In this document: piece after piece, positions 9,801 through 18,698 of the stretch
How positions within the stretch are numbered: position 1 is the first letter of the stretch
Layout of the letters: every line of letters starts with the position of its first letter
Assembly: GCA_018648585.1 (NCBI GenBank)
Contig: JABGQW010000016.1
Span: 1 to 64,000 of the forward strand
DNA: 64,000 nt
From: a bacterium
GTDB taxonomy: Bacteria > Patescibacteriota > Gracilibacteria > UBA4473
Direction of reading: 5' to 3'
The notes under the pieces: generated by a model
Told to the model about the DNA's origin: nothing
What the model saw: the letters and a program-made list of their open reading frames with translations, nothing else
Databases searched by the model: none
Made by a program: the position numbers and the translations under genes

Positions 9801-12800
9801 TCGTGTCGCCATCCGTGTCCGCCTGCGTCGGATCGGTTGCAAGTTGGAATTCTTGTAAATTTGTCAGTCCATCCGAATCCAAATCGAGCGCAGCATCCGC
9901 CGGATCTTCTGGATCGAGTTCGTAATAATTTTCCCACCAATCAGAAATTCCATCTTCGTCGCTGTCGTTCCCAATTTCTTTGACGGATTCTGTGTTTCCA
10001 AGAATGTCGACGGAATAATATTGAAGAGAAAAAATTCCATCGTCGGTAAAAACCAGTTCGGTTGAAGAAATTTCCGTTCCCTCCACCCATGTGCTCCCGT
10101 CGTCCACAGAATAAAAACTTGCTGAAACTCCTGCCGCCACCGCGGGTTGATCCGCTGGTCGCAAATGAACGACGAACGCCTGAGTTTGCTGCGTTGTCGG
10201 CGCTGCGACTAAAGTTGTCGGAGCGGTTCGATCCACTTTGATTGAAACTGTTTCGCTGTAACCCTGATTTCCTGCGTTGTCCGTCGCGCGCGTTCGAAAT
10301 TCGTACTGTCCATCTCCGTCGTCGTCGAATGAAAAGGAAGTTCCCGAAATATCTGTAAAATCGTAATCGTCACCAGAAATCGAACCATCTCCATTTTCGT
10401 CAAATCGTACCTGCACAAAAACGCTCGCGTCGTCAACTCCCGATCCGGAATCGGCTGTTCCGGTCGTAAAATCAACCGAGTCTTCCGTCGTGAAACCATT
10501 TTCTTCGTTGGGATCAATCGGTGCGCTGGGCGTGAATGTTGCCGTCGGCGCAATCGAATCAATCTGAACCGAAAGTGTTTGTGGCGTTTCTGCATTCCCG
10601 GCCTTGTCTGTCGCGAAATAAATCACCGTGTGCGATCCGTCCGTCAAAAGATTTATCGGTTCGGAAAAAGAAGATTCTGTTCCGGCGTCAACTTGGGAAC
10701 GAATTTCAAAAAGCCCAGAACGATAATCCGTGCTGCCTCCGGCCGTTGACAACGGATCAAATAAATTTGCTCCAGGATCGCTCGCACCAAGTCCGACCAA
10801 AACCGAAGATCGGTACCAGCCGTTGTCTCCCGTCGTTCCGATCAAAACTGGCGTGGCGGAAGTCGGCGCAACTTTATCGATCAAAACGCGTAATGTTTCT
10901 GAAAACGCGCCCGGATTTCCGGCCGCCGATCCACGAACTTTATATTCAAATGTCGTTCCGTTTGTTTTTGTTTCCACATCTGAAATGGCCAACGTGCTTG
11001 AATTGGTCGAATCAAACAATAAATCGTTGCGATAAATTTCGTACGCATCCAGTCCCGGCAAATCTGTCGCCGGTGTCCACGCTCCCGAAACGGCATCCGT
11101 TTGAAAATAATTTTGTCCCGAAACAAATGTCGGCGCGCTCGTTGCCGCGGTGTCGATTTCAATTTCAACGGTGTTGGATTCTGTCGTGAGTCCAGCAAGA
11201 TTTATCACCACCACTTTGTACTCGTACAAATGTTGGTGCTGCATTTCTGTGACATTGAAATTTTGGTTGATGGTCGTTCCGAGCGAAACAAAATCTTCCG
11301 TCATCGTCGATCCCGCACTCACGTCGTACGTTTTTCGAAAAATTTCTGAACTTAAAATTCCTGATTCGTCGTCCACTGGCGCCGTCCAGTACAAAGTTTT
11401 GGAAATGTTGGCCGTCGGAGAATCCGGCGTTCCGAGCGTGAAACTTTCTGGCGCTGTCGAATCGAGCATCGTCCCCGAACTCACCGCCCACGCGGAAACA
11501 TTTCCCGCCTGGTCAATCGCACGCACGCGAGTGTAGTACGTGTTCCCATTTTCAACGGAAAACGGCGCGTCAATCACGTCCGTTGAAATCTCGACCGCAA
11601 CCCAGTTGAGCCCGTGATAATGCGGAGTTGCGAAAGTTTGATCAGTGGCAATTTCTGCTTCAAAATGATCAATTCCTGAATTCGTGTCCGCAAACCCAGA
11701 ATCTCCCCAAGAAAAAGTCGCCGTCCCGGTGATGGAAAATTCTCCGTCCGCCGCCGTCACTGCGCCCGTCGTCGGTGGCGTCAAATCAACAGTCGTCGAA
11801 ACAACCGAAGACCAGTCCGAATCGGTTCCGCCAATACTTCGCGCTTTTACTCGGAAAAAATATTGAGTGCCATCCACCAAATTACTAAATTTGTGTGATC
11901 GCGCGTCACTCGACAATCCTCCCGACGAAGCTACGTTTTCGGAAAAATCAGTGACCGTCGATCGTTGGACAAAAAACTGTTCCGCTCGCGTGTCGTTCAC
12001 TGTCCAATTTATTGTCGCGGAATTGACGTTTTTGTACGCATCGAGCGCGCTCATCGTCGGCACCGCCGGCTGCCCCAAATCAACAGTAAATGTTCGTGCC
12101 GCAGAACGATACACATTCGATGCCGCGGTCGTCCCAATGTACGGAAGCGCTGTCACGATGTGTTCTCCCGTGGTGAGTGCCGCCACACAACTCCAGTCTC
12201 CGCTCGAGTCGACTGTCGCCACACACAGTTCTGAAGTATTTTCGAAAAGATGAACATCCGTTCCCACGTCTTCGGAATCACTCACTCCTTCAAATGTAAC
12301 ATTTTGTTCCATCACAATTTCTGCGTCTGTTGGATCTGAAATCACCGGCGTAGAAATTTGAACGGTAATTCGGTTGTCTTCGTCGTTGGTAAATCCGTCT
12401 GCGTCAGAATCTCCGCCCGAGGTAAAAATTGCAAAATCCCGTTCCCCGGAAAAAATCGTTGATTCTGTTCCCGCGATCAGTGCTTGCGCCCGCGTGGTGT
12501 ACATTCCGCTGGGATTGAAATTGTATTCGCACGTCCACGTCGCAAGGTACGTTGATTCGATGTCGGTGACGCCCGATCCCAAATTGATGGAATCTGTCAA
12601 TCCGTTGGCTGCGTGCCGAGTGACAACGCTGTCGTTTGTCAAAAAGAGACATTCATCTCGCTCTGCATCACAAGAAACATCTGTAACAACTTTTGAATTT
12701 CCTCGCAGCGTCTCGGTCGTTCCTTCTCCAAACCACGCGTACGTTGTTCCGTACAACATTTGAATTTGTGTCTGCGAAAGTGCCTGCGTTGTGACAAACG

Positions 12801-14604
12801 GCAACGACACGTTTCCCTGAAAAAATTCGTCATCGTACCCCCATCCCATACGAAATTCTTCCGCGTTGGTGACAAGGTCTCCCGAAAGTTCCACCCTGTC
12901 CAATCCTGGATTTCCTGGCTCTTGGTCTATTTCTTGTCCATTCAAATACATTTTAATATTTGTTCCGTCGTACACTCCGACGACAAACTGCCACGTGTCT
13001 GTAGAAAAATCGTGAATGCTCGCGGCTCGTTCGCCGTTCGTCGTTTTGACTCCAAAGAAATACGGATCTTTATTCACTCCGTAGTCGAAATATGGATCTC
13101 CTGCGGACATCCAGTACGAACGCGTGCTGTCCGATTCTCCTTTGATAATAAGTTTTTGGTACGGCCCGGTTCCTCCTGCCGTCGGTCGGCGAACCCACAT
13201 TCCAATTGTCAACGCATCTCCTGTCACATCGTACGCACTGTCCTCAGAATATAAATATGTATTTGTTCCGTTGAATTGAAGCGCGCTGAGTTCTGCGCCC
13301 GCGGCAACCGCCACCGAAGAAATCGTCGTCGGGTCCGTCAAATCATTTCCCGCCGGACCGAGATCCTGCGCAGATCCGTTCAAATGGAGAACGGTTTCTC
13401 GAGACATCGGCATTGTAACCGAGTCGGTCGAAAACCACTGCGAGAAAACGTCGCCGTCAGATTCATGGAAAACAATTCCTCCCAAATTTGTTCCAATCGC
13501 ATTTTTTTCAACCTGCGTCGCCGTCCATTCTGAATGTTGTGCCACGCCAGTAAAATCTTCAACTTCCCAATCTGAAAAAATATCTTCCGCCAATTCAACC
13601 GAAATATACGTGTTGTCCGCGGTTGCAAATAAAAGTCTCCCACTTGGCAAAAACGAAACTCCCACGCTGACTGCGGGTTTGTACGCTGAAATTCCTTCGG
13701 AAACGTTGACCAGCGAAACACCAGTCGGAGACGAAACCGCAAGAAAAAGATCTCCGTCCGAAACGGTAGAATCAAGCTCCCGTACAATGTTGGAATTCAA
13801 CGGCGGCAGCGAAGTTGTCTTGTATCTTGGCCCGAGCGTCAAACTGTCGTTGGCAAAATCAAGCGCAATCACTCCCTCATCTGTTCCGAGAAAAATTCTT
13901 CCTTCGTGTGCAGCAATACTCGTCACATCGCTGATTGAAAAAGACTTCCAAAGCGTTCGTGAGTACGCATCAAAAAGAAAAACCGTAGAATCATTGGATA
14001 AAATCAAAACCTGTTCTGGAAATTCTGAAGAACCACAACGATCGTCTGTTCCACTGCGAAGATCTCCGTCGCCGTCGCCGGTTTGAAAATCACAAACACC
14101 ATCCGTCGCGTCGTCTTTTGTTTCGGCGTACCAGCTGGCAGAAGAATCGCTCCGCCACGTCGTCACTGCCGTGTCGCGAGTCGTGTCGTACAAATGCTGT
14201 GCAACAATCGTGCCCCGCACCAACGAGTCTTGATCCACTCCCACACCAGAAGACGTTTCTGTCGAAACTCCGTGTCCGCAAACCTGCGAATCACACGTTT
14301 GGGCTGAACAAATTGTCATTCCACTCTCAACCACGTCCACGTCCGAGTAGACTTCGGCAACACCGGAAAAAACCACTCGCCGCAAATCGTCCAAAATATC
14401 TTCATCCTGGGTAGGTGAAAGAATCACGGGAGCTGGAATGCTGAAATCGGGGAATCTGTCTGTCGGCGGCGCGATCCCATCACTGTCGACCGCGGCACCT
14501 GAATTTAGAAAAAAACTAATCGCTAAAACACCGACGTAAAGCACCGTCACGCATTTTTTAAACGCGCGAGAAGTGAAGAGGTGGAACAAGCGATAAATTT
14601 TCAT
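6814..14604 (-). CDS. Giant S-layer-like surface protein, 2596 aa
   Basis: Secreted multi-domain surface protein. Residues 1-43 form a long signal peptide with a hydrophobic core ending SGAAVDS. Then come a beta-propeller-like stretch (about 185-300), a LamG/concanavalin-like domain (about 405-620), several Ig-like and fibronectin type III-like units (about 740-1500), thrombospondin type 3-like Asp-rich repeats such as DSDEDGISDWW (about 1545-1615), and a carboxypeptidase-regulatory-like fold (about 1810-1880). A domain shared with the protein at 44002-45570 follows (about 1885-1965), then SLH-like units (about 1995-2160; 'FVDVLPTSEYYRAVAKM', 'FVDIKKENPVAAHLVAAK'). The last 350 residues are charged, helical and repetitive. 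Likely the main cell-envelope or S-layer component, anchored through the SLH-like part. Domain borders are estimates by eye. Confidence 0.85.
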   Translation of the reverse strand: MKIYRLFHLFTSRAFKKCVTVLYVGVLAISFFLNSGAAVDSDGIAPPTDRFPDFSIPAPVILSPTQDEDILDDLRRVVFSGVAEVYSDVDVVESGMTICSAQTCDSQVCGHGVSTETSSGVGVDQDSLVRGTIVAQHLYDTTRDTAVTTWRSDSSASWYAETKDDATDGVCDFQTGDGDGDLRSGTDDRCGSSEFPEQVLILSNDSTVFLFDAYSRTLWKSFSISDVTSIAAHEGRIFLGTDEGVIALDFANDSLTLGPRYKTTSLPPLNSNIVRELDSTVSDGDLFLAVSSPTGVSLVNVSEGISAYKPAVSVGVSFLPSGRLLFATADNTYISVELAEDIFSDWEVEDFTGVAQHSEWTATQVEKNAIGTNLGGIVFHESDGDVFSQWFSTDSVTMPMSRETVLHLNGSAQDLGPAGNDLTDPTTISSVAVAAGAELSALQFNGTNTYLYSEDSAYDVTGDALTIGMWVRRPTAGGTGPYQKLIIKGESDSTRSYWMSAGDPYFDYGVNKDPYFFGVKTTNGERAASIHDFSTDTWQFVVGVYDGTNIKMYLNGQEIDQEPGNPGLDRVELSGDLVTNAEEFRMGWGYDDEFFQGNVSLPFVTTQALSQTQIQMLYGTTYAWFGEGTTETLRGNSKVVTDVSCDAERDECLFLTNDSVVTRHAANGLTDSINLGSGVTDIESTYLATWTCEYNFNPSGMYTTRAQALIAGTESTIFSGERDFAIFTSGGDSDADGFTNDEDNRITVQISTPVISDPTDAEIVMEQNVTFEGVSDSEDVGTDVHLFENTSELCVATVDSSGDWSCVAALTTGEHIVTALPYIGTTAASNVYRSAARTFTVDLGQPAVPTMSALDAYKNVNSATINWTVNDTRAEQFFVQRSTVTDFSENVASSGGLSSDARSHKFSNLVDGTQYFFRVKARSIGGTDSDWSSVVSTTVDLTPPTTGAVTAADGEFSITGTATFSWGDSGFADTNSGIDHFEAEIATDQTFATPHYHGLNWVAVEISTDVIDAPFSVENGNTYYTRVRAIDQAGNVSAWAVSSGTMLDSTAPESFTLGTPDSPTANISKTLYWTAPVDDESGILSSEIFRKTYDVSAGSTMTEDFVSLGTTINQNFNVTEMQHQHLYEYKVVVINLAGLTTESNTVEIEIDTAATSAPTFVSGQNYFQTDAVSGAWTPATDLPGLDAYEIYRNDLLFDSTNSSTLAISDVETKTNGTTFEYKVRGSAAGNPGAFSETLRVLIDKVAPTSATPVLIGTTGDNGWYRSSVLVGLGASDPGANLFDPLSTAGGSTDYRSGLFEIRSQVDAGTESSFSEPINLLTDGSHTVIYFATDKAGNAETPQTLSVQIDSIAPTATFTPSAPIDPNEENGFTTEDSVDFTTGTADSGSGVDDASVFVQVRFDENGDGSISGDDYDFTDISGTSFSFDDDGDGQYEFRTRATDNAGNQGYSETVSIKVDRTAPTTLVAAPTTQQTQAFVVHLRPADQPAVAAGVSASFYSVDDGSTWVEGTEISSTELVFTDDGIFSLQYYSVDILGNTESVKEIGNDSDEDGISDWWENYYELDPEDPADAALDLDSDGLTNLQEFQLATDPTQADTDGDTISDGTEVNTDGTNPRSALDHRFILLAPKLPEQTDAPFTIYGTATPGAVVSFYRDPSGANEILATAQADNAGKVFLELTLAVGVHNLSATFSHTDGVATENEIYISIAVDALSPKTPDLSDDDRVNPGMTSISVNNSQHGANLEVIQIVDGQAVVAGVGLANCDGEAEISVTFSSGMQYIFIHDATNHLTSEMLTVDTTVYILGVVTDQKNVPLEGINVKITSSENEFFALTGANGGFQFAVPIQTDYHAKFWSIGHYMEEVDVSVMYSDVYLSIKLSPIDSKVLVQREDGVVREGGNGKVTFAGWKRGYWTSVDQPTMTYEESLEQVLKVNSGIDGKIIYITTSSGKENVFAGYKYGRLAVDGFARLKKEVIGWTAFGLNRFDMKAAAEKHCLESQATTMDFVDVLPTSEYYRAVAKMYSLGLLTPNGEHTFSPHKSVEWAELLEIVLAERCRLSESYITLKRDELSELDWGPLENKPHSRLYYTAFKYNLIAADFDPTQPVTRENALQLLITAFDIDVNEKAVNTSFVDIKKENPVAAHLVAAKQNGMFVEFTRKLFSQNQTITREEFAAWFVGAFEFKHEQPEVEEKQVAKQESSGLRLRLSRETMEIDEYDALRKKQELNQKEIDQINEGYYDPTRLDIGWNQQESSGRSPIWDKDNAWNIKRNDESWDEFRARKEKAMGDLERYFSAAGLQMPELEGEDSYGPALPGVLESGVKITDWTQFTKRQSETTEEFSTRIKKLLVDLKRVQEEEKQKSLEEVSEFTLPVNTSMIQTEDRSWNIRRQGETDTEFAARKTAAMEELGLLEEDVEEEIILTETRALSGELNEKRKQNPLWWTEEKFANTKKAGETAAEFAARKAVESQQKLVENEKAATESITKIPEKTDNAAADQPEKTSQTTENQAKVSAFLPTRTSVLDDEYAVNLSAEVEKKIVNPRMLMLQAKDGFSNVRKKDESVANYLDRRVKEKKAQGDLLRVQEVLGSKKAATADQDFS
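6870..7830 (-). repeat. Five degenerate 30-residue repeats in the giant protein
   Basis: After the SLH-like part, the giant protein carries at least five copies of a motif of about 30 residues with the pattern aromatic-x4-basic-basic-x2-E/S-S/T-x3-F-x2-R-x3-hydrophobic. Examples are 'WNIKRNDESWDEFRARKEK', 'FTKRQSETTEEFSTRIKK', 'WNIRRQGETDTEFAARKTA', 'FANTKKAGETAAEFAARKA' and 'FSNVRKKDESVANYLDRRV'. The copies are spaced irregularly by low-complexity linkers. The predicted helices are strongly charged, so this could be a stalk or an oligomerisation or binding surface. I do not recognise a named family. Confidence 0.7.
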
Positions 14605-14755
14605 GAGTGAAAAAATCCAATCATTTTACCAAAAAAAACACGATTGAACAAGTATTTTCCTCAGCTTTTCTCGCAATCAGTCCGCTCTGCGGAAAAACAA
14701 AATTTGACTCGCACGTTTTCTGGCGCAATAATGTCGAGGAAATAATTTCGTTCGA

Positions 14756-15331
14756 ATGAAAAAAACATTCCTCGCCGTCGCCGTTCTGATCATCGCCCTG
14801 ACGGGTATTTTATATTTTACCGACATGGGAAAAAACCTCACCGCCAGCGTTCTTGAAAATGCACCTACTTTTGTGACGCTTCACACCAATCGTGGCGACG
14901 TCAAAATCCAACTCCTGGCGACAGACGCACCGAAATTAAGTGAAAACTTTTGGAGACTGGCAAAAGACGGAAAATACGACCGAACAATTTTTCATCGCGT
15001 GATTCGTGGATTTATGATCCAGGGCGGCGATTTTGAAAATTCAAACGGAACCGGTGGAACCTCGTACTGGGGCGAACTTCTCGCCGACGAAATTTCTCCA
15101 AATTTGTCTCACGTGCGCGGCGCGGTTTCAATGGCAAATCGCGGACCAGATACAAACGGATCACAGTTTTTCATTGTCCACGAAGACGCAACTTTTCTCG
15201 ACGGACGACATTCTGTTTTTGGAAATGTCATCGAAGGAATGGACGTTGTCGATAAAATCTCCGACTCAAAAACCGACATGAACGATTTTCCGCTCGAACC
15301 AATTTTGATCACCAGCGTTTCGTTCGAATAA
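14756..15331 (+). CDS. Cyclophilin-type peptidyl-prolyl isomerase, membrane-anchored
   Basis: Cis-trans prolyl isomerase of the cyclophilin family, 191 aa. Residues 1-25 are an uncleaved signal anchor or signal peptide (MKKTFLAVAVLIIALTGIL), so it probably acts outside the membrane in folding exported proteins such as the neighbouring giant surface protein. The domain contains 'FHRVIRGFMIQGGDF' with the active-site Arg, 'MANRGPDTNGSQFFI' and 'HSVFGNVIEGMDVVD', all classic cyclophilin blocks. A TTGACT (14704-14709) and AATAAT (14727-14732) pair 17 bp apart upstream could be its promoter; it is divergent from the giant gene. Confidence 0.92.
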   Translation: MKKTFLAVAVLIIALTGILYFTDMGKNLTASVLENAPTFVTLHTNRGDVKIQLLATDAPKLSENFWRLAKDGKYDRTIFHRVIRGFMIQGGDFENSNGTGGTSYWGELLADEISPNLSHVRGAVSMANRGPDTNGSQFFIVHEDATFLDGRHSVFGNVIEGMDVVDKISDSKTDMNDFPLEPILITSVSFE

Positions 15332-15388
15332 AAAACCCCATTTTGGTGTAACATTTTTCGTGTTTTCTCGTTTTAAAAGCGAGAGAAA

Positions 15389-16732
15389 ATGGGATTTCAA
15401 AAACTACAACTTTTGATAAAAAATTTTCTGGCGCAAGCTGGGGCGGTTTCGTCGACCGCAGAACGAACTCGGATCCGCACAGAAGTGCTGCAAGAATTTA
15501 CAAAAAAACAACGACGAGCGCCGCACTCTTTTTGGCAGCGAATTTGGACGCCGCAGGTTTCCACCGCGACGATTTCGATCGCCACACTTTTGGTGCTTTT
15601 GAACGCGTTTTCAATTTTTCCTGGAAAATCTGTGTCTGCGGGAGAAATCGTTCCTCAGTTTGGTCCTGTGGAAATTGTCCGCGACAAAAAAACAATCATG
15701 GTCACCGAGCGCACCACGCTGAATTCGGGAGACATTGTCCGCGTGGGAAACCGCGCGTCGGCAGAACTTATTTTTGACCAATTTACGTCCGTTGCCAATG
15801 ATCGCACCGAAGTAAAAATTCTCGGCGAAGATTCTTTGTTTTTGTCGTCGGGATCACTGGAAAATAACGCCACAGAATCAGGCGAGATTTTGACAGAACG
15901 CGGAATGGTCAGACTCCAGCCGGGCGCAGAATTTCAAATGAATGTTTCGGGAAGCGGAGAAACGCACATCGTTCTCAGAAAAAATCGGCTCGCCGTGTCA
16001 GATTTATTTGATCGAGAAACGGTCATGAAAGGCGGCGAAGAATTGCGACTGCGCACCGACACCGAACTTTCGCTGCAAGAAATCCCCGAAGATTTACAAC
16101 TTTCTACGACTCAGATTTTGGCCGTTGAATCAAAATTGGTGATCGCACGAACAAAACTGCTCAGCAGCATCGAACACTTTCGAGACAAAAATCAGGAAAC
16201 CGGAACCGCAGATTTTGAGTCCGCACAAAAAACATTTCGATCGATCGCGCAGGTGCTAAACTCTTCTCGAAATTTAACAATCATAAAACGCACAAACTTC
16301 GGTTTGATCAAAAACGAGGACGTTTTTGCGATGGTTTCGCACAAAACACAAAGCCCCATACTTTTGTCTGAAATTCGCGCGGTTGAAATTCTCCTCAATT
16401 TGGTGGAAACGCAGCACGATCGATTTGCGTTTTCGAAACAAAAAACGGACGTTGCCAGTTTTGACCGATTTGTGCTACTGGATCGCGTTTTTCAATTCGC
16501 ATCTCCAGAAGAACAAAAATATGGCGACATTCTCAAACAAGAATATATTTTGAGTTTTTATCGGAAAATAATGAACGAACCGCTAAAAATTGACCAAGCA
16601 TCACGACTCAACGAAGAACTCGAAAAAATGGCAGAAACCGAAATCACTCGTTCGTTTTTGTTGCGGGTGAAAAAATTGCTCGCGCCAGATCTCGCAGAAT
16701 TGCTGGCCGAAAAAATGCAAAAACAGTTTTGA
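15389..16732 (+). CDS. FecR-domain membrane protein
   Basis: Single-pass membrane protein of 447 aa. A basic cytoplasmic stretch of about 50 residues is followed by one membrane helix (about 55-75, ATISIATLLVLLNAFSIF) and then an extracytoplasmic FecR-like domain (about 85-215) with 'LNSGDIVRVGNRASAELIF' and 'GMVRLQPGAEFQMNVSGSG'. The C-terminal half is helical and charged. The arrangement resembles anti-sigma or regulatory FecR proteins, but no ECF sigma factor gene is adjacent, so a regulatory role is not supported by context. The gene stands between the cyclophilin and the FtsE-like ATPase. A hairpin (CTCGTTTTAAAAGCGAG) lies immediately before the start. Confidence 0.65.
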   Translation: MGFQKLQLLIKNFLAQAGAVSSTAERTRIRTEVLQEFTKKQRRAPHSFWQRIWTPQVSTATISIATLLVLLNAFSIFPGKSVSAGEIVPQFGPVEIVRDKKTIMVTERTTLNSGDIVRVGNRASAELIFDQFTSVANDRTEVKILGEDSLFLSSGSLENNATESGEILTERGMVRLQPGAEFQMNVSGSGETHIVLRKNRLAVSDLFDRETVMKGGEELRLRTDTELSLQEIPEDLQLSTTQILAVESKLVIARTKLLSSIEHFRDKNQETGTADFESAQKTFRSIAQVLNSSRNLTIIKRTNFGLIKNEDVFAMVSHKTQSPILLSEIRAVEILLNLVETQHDRFAFSKQKTDVASFDRFVLLDRVFQFASPEEQKYGDILKQEYILSFYRKIMNEPLKIDQASRLNEELEKMAETEITRSFLLRVKKLLAPDLAELLAEKMQKQF

Positions 16733-16743
16733 AAAAAACGAAA

Positions 16744-17439
16744 TCACAAAATTCCATCGAACGCCGTCTCGACCGAACAGCGTGCTTTGTCGAATAAAAT
16801 TTCGCCGTGCGCGAGCCGGATCACGCGCGGATTTGTTCCGGACACCAGCACGAGATCGTGTGTGGAAAAAAGAATCGTCAGCCCCTGCTCCTGATTTAAT
16901 TTTTTAAAAAGGTGTGCAATTTCGCGCGAATTTTTTGGATCCAAATTTCCCGTCGCTTCGTCGGCGATGAGAATTTTCGGATCGTGGACGAGCGCCCGCG
17001 CGATTGCCGTTCGCTGTTTTTCCCCACCAGAAAGTTCGTGCGGAAACGCATTCGAACGATGCTGCAACCCGACAATTTCTAAAAGTTTTGGAACACGGGA
17101 AGAAATTTTTTCGTCCTCGCCACAAACTTCCAACGCAAAAGCAACGTTGTCGAAAACAGATTTTTGCGGCAACAACCGAAAATCCTGAAAAACAACACCA
17201 ATCTGTCGACGATACTTTTGCACAGAGTTCGCAGAAAGTCTGTCGAGCAGGTAGTCGTCGAGTTTTATCGATCCATCGGTTGCCCGTTTTTCTCCGACGA
17301 GTAAATGAAAAAGAGAGGATTTTCCCGCGCCAGAAATCCCCAAAAATGCGACCATTTCACCGGGGAGAACCGTGAAACTAAGATTTTTGAGCACCTCGGT
17401 TTTTCCGATGCGCAGCCCGACGTTTTCAAATTCCAACAT
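16744..17439 (-). CDS. ftsE: FtsE-like ABC transporter ATPase
   Basis: ABC ATPase of 231 aa, closest by eye to FtsE/LolD-type proteins. Walker A is GISGAGKSS at about residues 36-44, the Q-loop is VVFQDFRLL, the signature is HELSGGEKQR, and Walker B is ILIADEATGNLDP, followed by the switch His (STHD). FtsE with FtsX couples septal peptidoglycan hydrolysis to division, but no FtsX-like permease lies next to it here, so the assignment rests on sequence alone and an orphan macrolide/lipoprotein exporter ATPase is possible. I start at 17439 (MLEFENVG); 40 upstream in-frame residues overlap the divergent gene's region and are not ABC-like. Confidence 0.8.
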   Translation of the reverse strand: MLEFENVGLRIGKTEVLKNLSFTVLPGEMVAFLGISGAGKSSLFHLLVGEKRATDGSIKLDDYLLDRLSANSVQKYRRQIGVVFQDFRLLPQKSVFDNVAFALEVCGEDEKISSRVPKLLEIVGLQHRSNAFPHELSGGEKQRTAIARALVHDPKILIADEATGNLDPKNSREIAHLFKKLNQEQGLTILFSTHDLVLVSGTNPRVIRLAHGEILFDKARCSVETAFDGIL

Positions 17440-17509
17440 GTTTGATTTTTTTTTAAATTGTGCCACAATTTGCGCGACGCAGGAAGTTTTCTGCTGTTTT
17501 TTGAGGAAA

Positions 17510-18643
17510 ATGAAAAAACTAGTTTTTGCCCTCGGTGCCGTAATCTTGTTGGCTGGCAACGTTTTTGCACAAAAAGTCCCAACGCTGGAAATTTTTTACG
17601 GAGCCGAATGCCCGCACTGCCACGAAGAACTCGAGTGGCTTTCGGAGCTGGAAAAAATGTATCCCGATCTCCGCGTGGAAAAATATGAAGTCTGGCACAA
17701 CGCAGAAAATAAAGCGCTCTGGAATTCGAAAGTCGTCGCGCGAGGCGAAAAACCACGCGGCGTCCCGACAAATATAATCGGCGACGAAGTCGTCGTCGGA
17801 TTCACGCCCGCGGCAATCCGCGATGCGATGGAACGACAATTTGGAATTCCAACGCAAGCCTGCGAAGCCGATAAACTTGACGACGCGTCGTGCACCAATT
17901 CCTGGGAAAAATATTTGAAATTCCCGTGGCCCGCAATGTCGTTGGTTCTCGGTTTGATCGACGGATTCAATCCATGCGCGATGTGGTCGTTGTTTATTTT
18001 GCTCGGATTTTTGTTGTCACTGGAAAGTCGCCGAAAACGATTTTTGATTGGCGGCGTTTTCATCGGAATGTCTGGCGTGGTGTATTTTGCGGCGCTGCTG
18101 ACATACTTGCTTGGGTTTTCACAGATTTCTGTTTTTGTCGCAGGAAACGTGATGCAGTGGATTTTTCGTGCGGTCGGCGCGCTCGCCGTCGGGACCGGCC
18201 TGTCGGTGCTCTGGAGTGTTCGAAAAGCAAAAATCGAATGCACAGTCCGAGACGCAAAAAGTCGTGCCAATTTTTCAAAACGACTGCAAGAAATTTTGGA
18301 ACGAAAAAATCTTTGGCTGGTTCTCCTGGGCGTGACCGGGCTGGCGCTCAGCGTAAATGCTGTGGAATTGTTGTGCTCGTTTGCGATTCCGACAACCTTC
18401 ACGGCCAGTCTCATTTCTGCGAATCTCGGCTGGTGGGAACAAATTTCCGCGCTGCTAATTTACGATTTTGCGTACATGCTCGATGATATTCTCGTGTTTT
18501 TTGTCGCAATGTGGACATTATCATTAAAAATATTTTCACAAAAACTGGTACAGGTTTCGCACCTCGCTGGCGGACTGTTGCTTCTCCTGCTGGGAGCATT
18601 CCTCATCTGGAATCCCGCGCTCGTGTCTCAAATTTTAGGATAA
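17510..18643 (+). CDS. Thioredoxin-like domain fused to CcdA/DsbD-like membrane domain
   Basis: Predicted thiol-redox membrane protein of 377 aa. A signal peptide (residues 1-20, ending VFAQ) precedes an exported thioredoxin-fold domain whose active-site motif is ECPHCHEE at about residues 31-38. From about residue 145 a multi-spanning region follows that starts 'LVLGLIDGFNPCAMWSLFILLGFLLS', with the NPCA motif typical of CcdA/DsbD membrane reductases, and a second Cys near 'VELLCSFAIP'. It probably passes electrons from the cytoplasm to exported disulfides through Cys pairs within one chain. The start has a TTGAGGAAA ribosome-binding site, unlike the many leaderless genes nearby. It is divergent from the FtsE-like gene. 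Confidence 0.78.
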   Translation: MKKLVFALGAVILLAGNVFAQKVPTLEIFYGAECPHCHEELEWLSELEKMYPDLRVEKYEVWHNAENKALWNSKVVARGEKPRGVPTNIIGDEVVVGFTPAAIRDAMERQFGIPTQACEADKLDDASCTNSWEKYLKFPWPAMSLVLGLIDGFNPCAMWSLFILLGFLLSLESRRKRFLIGGVFIGMSGVVYFAALLTYLLGFSQISVFVAGNVMQWIFRAVGALAVGTGLSVLWSVRKAKIECTVRDAKSRANFSKRLQEILERKNLWLVLLGVTGLALSVNAVELLCSFAIPTTFTASLISANLGWWEQISALLIYDFAYMLDDILVFFVAMWTLSLKIFSQKLVQVSHLAGGLLLLLLGAFLIWNPALVSQILG

Positions 18644-18660
18644 ATTTTCTTTTTTTTCTG

Positions 18661-18689
18661 TTGCAAGCGGTTTGCAAATTTGCTACTTT
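18661..18689 (+). promoter_or_regulatory. Promoter with candidate Fur-family operator
   Basis: TTGCAA at 18661-18666 sits at the -35 position, 17 bp before TACTTT at 18684-18689, which is 9 nt before the ATG of the Fur-family gene. A second TTGCAA at 18672-18677 begins exactly 11 bp after the first. TTGCAA is its own reverse complement, so TTGCAAGCGGTTTGCAA presents two dyads on the same helical face inside the promoter, as expected for an autoregulatory operator. That a Fur-family protein binds it is inference. Confidence 0.5.
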
Positions 18690-18698
18690 TCGCCCGGA